The notes beneath the pieces are model-generated. The model was not told where the DNA came from, made no database searches, and was given only the letters and a program-made list of their open reading frames with translations. Of a stretch of 64,000 nt of DNA, positions 58,274 through 64,000 are shown in pieces. Both the position numbers and the translations under genes were made by a program. The number at the start of each line of letters is the position of its first letter. Positions within the stretch are counted from its first letter, which is position 1. Origin of the DNA: Sipunculus nudus (Eukaryota; Annelida; Sipuncula; Golfingiida; Sipunculidae); the NCBI GenBank assembly GCA_026874595.1, contig CM049320.1, forward strand, positions 37,420,214-37,484,213. Direction: 5' to 3'.

Positions 58274-60789
58274 GCTTAATGAAACATACCAGCCAACTCC
58301 TGGAAGAATATCCACCCACTGTGTGTATGAACATTACTGCGAAGCATGCAATGGATACCAAGAAAAGCCTCTACACAAAAACATATTTGGAAGACTTGTC
58401 AAGGTAGGATTAAATGTGGTATCTGAGTGGAAGAGAGATGCTGGTGGACCAATTGGATGGACCAAGAAAAGACCATTTTACATTGGAATAGGGGAAAGAC
58501 CTGAGGGTTCCAAAGTGAGTCTTTCAGATATTTGTCCTGGTGATCTACCTGATGATATTTTCATTACAAAAAAACGCTCAGATTCACTTCGATTTGGATA
58601 TCAGCTGCCATACACATTGAATGGAAACAAAGTTTGTATTGAAGCTGTTTTGTCTTCAGGTGGTAACCTAGCTCTTGATTATGGCAATACTGCCTTACCT
58701 GTAAACAAACTTGGCATTAGGCAAAAATTGGACATGACAAGTTCAAGCATTGATGCCTTATTTGTGTCATTAAAAAGAATCAGACTGTGCCATGGCATAC
58801 CCTCTCATACTGTGGCAAATAAAAACTGTTTCAAAGAAGTTCAAGAGCAGTCTGGAGTTTCTCATTATATTGCTCGGTCACACAAGTGTGACAAATATGT
58901 CAAATTAAAAGCAGACAATGATACATGTAGACACTGTCTGGCACTGTTGAAGGATACGGATGACCTTGTAAGTGATCCAGCTGCCACAAAACATTCCCCT
59001 GAGCATGTTTCTTCTGTCCAAGGGAACCAATCACTGACAAACACCCTGTCTCATCCACTTCCAGAAATGGCCAGTGACCTCGTGTTTGTTGAGTCCGCAA
59101 CAGTGGAAACACTGGCAACACCTGTAGATTCCCTTCCTTGTGATGAACAGGCACCTGAAGAGAAAACAAGGGTAGACTGTATTGAAATGGATGACTGTGA
59201 ACAGAGATTTATGAATGACATCATTCATAAAATAGCCCCAGGGTTAGATGCATCTCAAAAGTTGTTGATTGAGAGTCAGGTTAAAAACTCAAAAGAGAAA
59301 GGTCCATATGCCAGGAGATGGTCCAAAGAAGTCATAAGTTTGTGTTTGACCATATGGTCGAGAAGCCCACAGGCATATGAGGATGTGAAGAAAAGTGGAT
59401 TTCTTGTCTTGCCTTCAAGCAGACTACTGTCAATGTATAAAAATGCAGTCCGCCAAAGATGTGGAATTAATTTAGAGGTGATGAAATGGATGTATCTTAC
59501 AGCAAAGGACAAACTCCAAAGCAGATCAGAATGGTATGGTGGCTTAGTGTTCGATGAAATGGCAATTCAAGAAGATCTGCAGATCAGCAGACATGGAAAG
59601 AACAAAAAGCTTGTAGGCCTTGTCGACTTAGGAGATGAGGCTGAGTATCTAAGTGAGTACAAAACTGGAAAAAGAGAAATAAAGCTTTCAAACCATGTGC
59701 TACAATTCATATTTCATGGATTGAGTGGTTTCAGATTCCCTGTTGCTCATTTTGCCACACACCAGGCCAATCCAGAGGAAATTTATATATTATTTTGGGA
59801 CTGTGTTAAGGAGCTGAAGAAATGGGGTTTTAATATTATATATGCAAGTCTTGATGGGTCGAGCAACAATCGTGCATTTGTGAACATGAATTTCGATGGA
59901 CCCCCCACCAGTTCCCAGCTCACTGTAGAAAACCAGTTTTGCCCATCAGTGCAAATTACATTTATAATGGATCCTCCTCACCTATTCAAAAAATTAAGGA
60001 ACAACATACTGAAGAGTGGAACAGAAAAACATCATACAAGACTGCTAATGCACAAGAAAAGGCCCATTGTTTGGAAACAGTGGGTTCATGCGTATGAATG
60101 GGACAGAACCACCAATCCCTTTCCACTTCACCATAAGCTAACTGATGATCATCTCTACCCTAATTCAGCACAGAAAATGCGAAATCAGTTGGCAGAAGAT
60201 GTACTGGGGGCAAACATGCTCGAGCTAATGCTGGCTTATCAGGCCACTCTCAATAACCAGGAAGCCTTTGATGCAGCAATTGAATTGCTGAGGAATACTA
60301 ACATACTGCTTAGTATATTCAGGGACATGTGGCCTATCAGGGAAGTAGGAGACACAAGGATTGCAAAACTGAAGCAGGTTGGTCAGTGGTTCAGTCAGTG
60401 GGAGAAAGAAGTTAATCAGACTGAAGATGCTACTGCCAAAGAAAAAAGCAAAATGCTTATGTCATCAGAAACCAGGCAAGATGTCCAGTTTTTGGTGTCT
60501 GGTTTCACCAACCTTACAAAGTTGTGTACTGAAACACTGAATGCTGCAGTTGTACCAGGCAGGGTTAACAGTGACATTATTGAAAACACATTTTGTCAGC
60601 AACGTGCATTGTACCATGGACCATGGACCCAACACAAATCCGACATTACTTAGTTACAACAGTACAATGAACAGTATAATCCTTGGCCAGGGCACAGTAT
60701 CTCGAAAGTCCAATGCAAAGGACACAGGGGCTAAACCATTTGCCATATTAACGAGAAAACCCCTTCAGTCACTGCAGCCCACTGCATAA
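58274..60789 (+). pseudogene. P-element-type transposase, main exon, C-terminus frameshifted
   Basis: An acceptor (TGTTTCCAG) at 58,273 precedes an open frame with no ATG at its start (LNETYQPTPGRISTHC), so upstream exons are expected, probably with a THAP-type DNA-binding domain. From 58,323 the frame encodes 776 residues. The N-terminal third has KNIFGRLVKVG, EWKRDAGGPIGW and cysteine pairs (CEAC, CRHC). The RNase H-like nuclease follows: WYGGLVFDEM (Asp near 411), ASLDGSSNN (Asp near 511), FIMDPPHLFKKLRNN, and SDIIENTFCQQRA (Glu near 754). These match P-superfamily/THAP9-like transposases. A 7-bp tandem duplication (CCATGGACCATGGA, about 60,614-60,627) shifts the frame. The conserved end (NTNPTLLSYN ... 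SRKSNAKDTG) continues in another frame to 60,789. Confidence 0.85.
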
Positions 60790-61338
60790 ATAAAGTGAAA
60801 TATATGTACTTATGGGCCAGGTGACATATGGACATGGATAATTTTAAGCCAACTTTCATATTTTTTTATATTGTATGCTGTGATCTTACTGACAATAACT
60901 GAGCATTTTATTTATGATTACATGATCATATTAATATAATATTTATATAATGCTTTCTAAAATACAGTTTGTGGTCAACTCCACAAATGTATGTTTACTA
61001 GGGTGCATTTGATCTGTTTACCACTAGCTGTTCGAATTACAGCTTACTAGCAGAGGTTAAAGCATGGCCATTATTTAAACAATTGAAAATAAAAAGTGTG
61101 CATATATGTTTTTATTTTTTTATCAAATATGTCAGAACAAACTTACCTGTACCCGCATTTATATTTGTCCATAGCTCCATCCATTTTATATCACCCATCA
61201 TCCTTCTCACATTCCATCCATCACAACATATGTCCAGGAAATAAAAATATGCTGTTTCCTCACTGTAAAAACTGAACTAACGCCTGACACTCCAACTATC
61301 TCCAAGTAGATTCATTTTTCAAATCTTAATGGCGCATT
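60790..61338. other. Spacer between two convergent genes
   Basis: AT-rich, no ORF. It should contain the poly-A sites of both the plus-strand transposase gene and the minus-strand helicase gene. AATAAA-like words lie near both gene ends (for example ATAAATAAAG just after 60,786). Confidence 0.5.
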
Positions 61339-64000
61339 TTAATAAGAACACTGCACACAATACCAATCATCACTCTGTACTTGTTCCCACACTTCATCAG
61401 AAATGAGGCCTGCACAAGTCCGGTGCCACCATGTGTCACATAAACTGCAACAGACTGCATCCTCTGTACCATCACACTCTCTGTCACATGCTGGACACAG
61501 TTCAATTTCTGGAACGCTTTTTTTCAGTTTCTTGGCTTTAGAAGCCTTTGTCTTCCCTTTACCTTTCTTCTTGGACCTTCCAGTGGCAGCTGCAGCACCA
61601 GTTTCTCGAGAGCATGATTCTTTTGATTTTTTGCCATTTCCTTTCCCTTTGTGTTTACTTGTCACGGTGGTGTCTTGCATTGTTTCAGTCGAAGACAATA
61701 CAGCTGTGTCATCAAGTGTTCCTGATTCAGCTGTTACTACAGGATTCGATTCACTGGTGCCAGGCTGTTGAGCAGTTTCAATAGGGTCAGCCTTTTTGGA
61801 TTTTTTCCCTTTTCCTTTACCTTTATGTTTAACTGAGCGGATTTGTATTGGTTCACTCACAGGTAATATTGCTGTGTCAGTCTGTGTTTCAGCCACAGGA
61901 GTTACAGCCTCAGTGGATCCGCTTGACTCTGTACCTATAACAGTTGGGTCAGTTCCAGTTGGCTGGTCTGTAGATTTCACAGTGTCTTTTTTTTTACTCA
62001 ATACCTTTTTCCTGTGCGCTTTTGTTTTTTTCTTTCCAAAAGAATGCAAGATGTCCTTTCGAAATTGGTTATCAGAAATATCCAAGAATCTGGTAACAAT
62101 CTCCTGAAATAGGTCTCTGATACCTTTGTGGCAAAACTGTTGGGCTTGTGCTGCTCTTTCTTTAGCAGTAACACCTAGTTCAGGTCCAAGAGGCACTTGA
62201 TTGCAGTCAAAGTCCCTGAACAGAAGGAGCCACTGAGTTGACAGTTCCATATCAACTAGGATCTTGTTTTTAATCTGATTTAGGCTATTTTCCTTTCCGG
62301 TGACCAGGCACTCATGGGTGTAAAGTTTATTCCGTTTCATTTCCAAACTGAGGAAAAAGTTAAAAACACTGTCTGTAATGTTGGTGAGGCCCTGGTTTAA
62401 ATTTTGTTTTGTTATGATTTCATGCAGGCTGCCTTTGTCAGTTGTATGTAGCTCTACCTCTCGTTGGCTGAGCGTGAGGTAGTCCATCAACTTCAACTCA
62501 GTCAGAGGCTGTGCTGTCAGTAATGCTGACAGATACAGGTTATGCCTTATAAGTCTGTTTTTCTTTGCTTTTGTTTTGGCTATACACCGTCCTGCCAGGT
62601 ATCTAATTTTACCTCTGGCTGTCACTCCTAATTCAATTACTCTTGGAACCTCTGTTTCTGTTGATGAACCAGATACATCCGGTGTAGGCATCGTGTCCTC
62701 TCTAGTAGTTGATTCTGGTATATTCTGTTGACCTGAAGTGCTTGTGACTTTTGATGTTGCTGCCCTTTTCAGGCATTCTTTTCTGATTAAGCATAGAATT
62801 TCTGCACATACATGACTGTGCATGTCTGAAATTTGGCCAAGAAGTGAAAAACAGTTGCGCTTGTATTCAGGTTGCATAAATATTGCCTGAAAGTCTTTGT
62901 AAAAATGTTTTGTTGTTTTGCTTTGGGTCAAAAGTTCTGTAATTTTTCTCCAGTAGTATGCAATAAAATTTGGAAGAGCCTCATTTGCCTTGGCCTGGAC
63001 CAGAATACAGTTGATTTGCTGCTGTTCTGGAGTTTCTGGCTGTTTAACAGTTAACTGCTGGATAAAATCTTCTGCCAAGATATCTTTTGGAACAGAATGA
63101 GAGTTAGGTGATGTAGCTGCATAAGAATGTTCTGACACATATACCTCCTCAGTTGTTTGCTCTGATAATGTAGTCAGCTCATCTAACTGGAGAATTTCCT
63201 CCTCAGTAAAGTCTGATAATTCTTCATCTGACATATCTTTGACATTGTGTATCTGCAATGCATAGGTGGTTATTGGATGTGAACAACAAGACAAGTTAGC
63301 CGTGAATGTTTTTGTGTCTTTGGAATTCACAAATTCATGAACAGCCGGTGATGGACCAACACAAGAGGATGGTTTATAGTTTATCACTTTAAGGCCTTTC
63401 TTGTTAACTGCCCTGCCAATGGCAACACCCATCTGCCCAGGCTGGTTCATCTTAGAGCAGTCCACAATAACTCTTGGTAGAGACATGCCCTGTGATTTGT
63501 GGACGGTTAAAGCGAATCCAAGGGTAAGTGGTAGTTGCTTCCTTTGGGCCACAACACGTCCTTTCTTCACATCAAATATACTAAACGATTCCATGCCCAA
63601 TGTAACATTAAGTCCACAGGATTCGAAGTGAACAACAACCTCCTTTCTTTGTATTTCATCTACAGTTCCAATCAAACCATTCACCAGTGTCTTTGACAAG
63701 TTTTTTATTAGCATGACCTTGCAACCAATCTTGAGAGGAAGAATTTTGGGGGCACGAATCTGGTTAACTGCTGCTTTGTCCTCATATGTTTCCTCTGCAT
63801 TAAATGTATAAACTGTCCCAGGCAAAACCATCAGCCTGTTTCTGTTTTCAATTTCAACTGACAGGTTGTCAGAATACAATAGGATGGGTTCTTCTCCTGG
63901 GGGCATTTCCCGACTAAGTCGCTGCAGCAATAAATTTGTGCCACCTGAAGGTTGCCCCACTGAAAGTTCAGATATGGCCTTGATAAGATCAGGTTGATCC
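61339..64000 (-). CDS. PIF1-like helicase C-terminal part with PHD finger (5' end off window)
   Basis: The minus-strand frame is open to the window edge (887 codons visible; the apparent start at 63,960 is GTG inside IKAISELSVGQ, not a real start). The first ~220 residues are the C-terminal helicase core of a PIF1/RecD-type enzyme: PILLYSDNLSVEIEN, GCKVMLIKNLS, motif V LTVHKSQGMSLPRVIVDC and motif VI VAIGRAVNKKGL. Motifs I-III, including the Walker A lysine, must lie beyond the edge. A long middle with no recognised domain follows, then two basic KHKGKGKGKKSK / KHKGKGNGKKSK stretches separated by acidic-to-neutral T/S-rich linkers. The protein ends with a complete C4HC3 PHD finger (CPACDREC, CCSLCDTWWHRTC, WYCVQC) two residues from the C-terminus. 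Confidence 0.85.
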   Translation of the reverse strand, partial: DQPDLIKAISELSVGQPSGGTNLLLQRLSREMPPGEEPILLYSDNLSVEIENRNRLMVLPGTVYTFNAEETYEDKAAVNQIRAPKILPLKIGCKVMLIKNLSKTLVNGLIGTVDEIQRKEVVVHFESCGLNVTLGMESFSIFDVKKGRVVAQRKQLPLTLGFALTVHKSQGMSLPRVIVDCSKMNQPGQMGVAIGRAVNKKGLKVINYKPSSCVGPSPAVHEFVNSKDTKTFTANLSCCSHPITTYALQIHNVKDMSDEELSDFTEEEILQLDELTTLSEQTTEEVYVSEHSYAATSPNSHSVPKDILAEDFIQQLTVKQPETPEQQQINCILVQAKANEALPNFIAYYWRKITELLTQSKTTKHFYKDFQAIFMQPEYKRNCFSLLGQISDMHSHVCAEILCLIRKECLKRAATSKVTSTSGQQNIPESTTREDTMPTPDVSGSSTETEVPRVIELGVTARGKIRYLAGRCIAKTKAKKNRLIRHNLYLSALLTAQPLTELKLMDYLTLSQREVELHTTDKGSLHEIITKQNLNQGLTNITDSVFNFFLSLEMKRNKLYTHECLVTGKENSLNQIKNKILVDMELSTQWLLLFRDFDCNQVPLGPELGVTAKERAAQAQQFCHKGIRDLFQEIVTRFLDISDNQFRKDILHSFGKKKTKAHRKKVLSKKKDTVKSTDQPTGTDPTVIGTESSGSTEAVTPVAETQTDTAILPVSEPIQIRSVKHKGKGKGKKSKKADPIETAQQPGTSESNPVVTAESGTLDDTAVLSSTETMQDTTVTSKHKGKGNGKKSKESCSRETGAAAATGRSKKKGKGKTKASKAKKLKKSVPEIELCPACDRECDGTEDAVCCSLCDTWWHRTCAGLISDEVWEQVQSDDWYCVQCSY

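Noticed and set aside
58201-58407. 68-codon frame upstream of the transposase
   Set aside because: It overlaps the transposase exon in another frame and resembles nothing; a shadow.

Overview
The window looks like an AT-rich, intron-rich invertebrate nuclear genome, most likely a marine mollusc. The reasons are dispersed non-autonomous repeats that start TTTTAGCTCAGCTGA or ATGCCCCCGCC and run into (GTCC)n leaders (a style I associate with bivalves and gastropods), long (TA)n and poly-G tracts, a mix of CR1, L1/Tx1, DIRS, Tigger, P and PIF1-helicase sequences, and spliced exons with clear GT/AG borders. There is no bacterial or organellar signal. The organism call is inference. All similarities and identities were judged by eye.

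Layout. 1-4.85 kb: a decayed CR1-type LINE on the minus strand. 5.9-8.9 kb: a CpG-rich block, a degenerate repeat array and a 1.7 kb repeat element with 180-bp units. 9.0-10.2 kb: a decayed gag-like gene (minus strand) into which a nearly 9 kb L1/Tx1-type LINE (10,071-18,960) has inserted, with both ORFs open, a poly-A tail and 13-15 bp target-site duplications. 19-26 kb: dispersed repeats and nested inverted-repeat elements.

27.2-48.4 kb: the only candidate host gene, a secreted C-type-lectin-like protein. Its promoter and signal-peptide exon are present twice in tandem (ATGs at 27,400 and 30,796). The two later CTLD exons are at 45,310-45,507 and 48,283-48,411, and all the junctions I can place are phase 1. 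The introns are filled with repeats that inserted after the duplication, plus a Tigger remnant at 43.1-43.7 kb.

49.2-53.5 kb: a DIRS-type tyrosine-recombinase retroelement (gag, RT-RNase H and recombinase on the minus strand, split direct repeats at its 3' end). It carries a nonsense codon in gag and a G-tract frameshift in RT. A 1.63 kb foldback element with arrays of GTACGAGATGACTT and a 10-bp target duplication lies just upstream of it at 53.57-55.20 kb. 58.3-64.0 kb: a P-element-type transposase gene (plus) and a PIF1-helicase/PHD-finger gene (minus, running off the right edge) converge with about 550 bp between them. They may be two cargo genes of one large DNA transposon.

Most of the sequence is therefore layered mobile DNA. 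The observations I rate highest are the young L1/Tx1 element with its abnormal 3.9 kb inter-ORF region, the foldback element with repeat-array termini, the P-transposase/PIF1-PHD pair, and the duplicated promoter/signal exon of the lectin gene.
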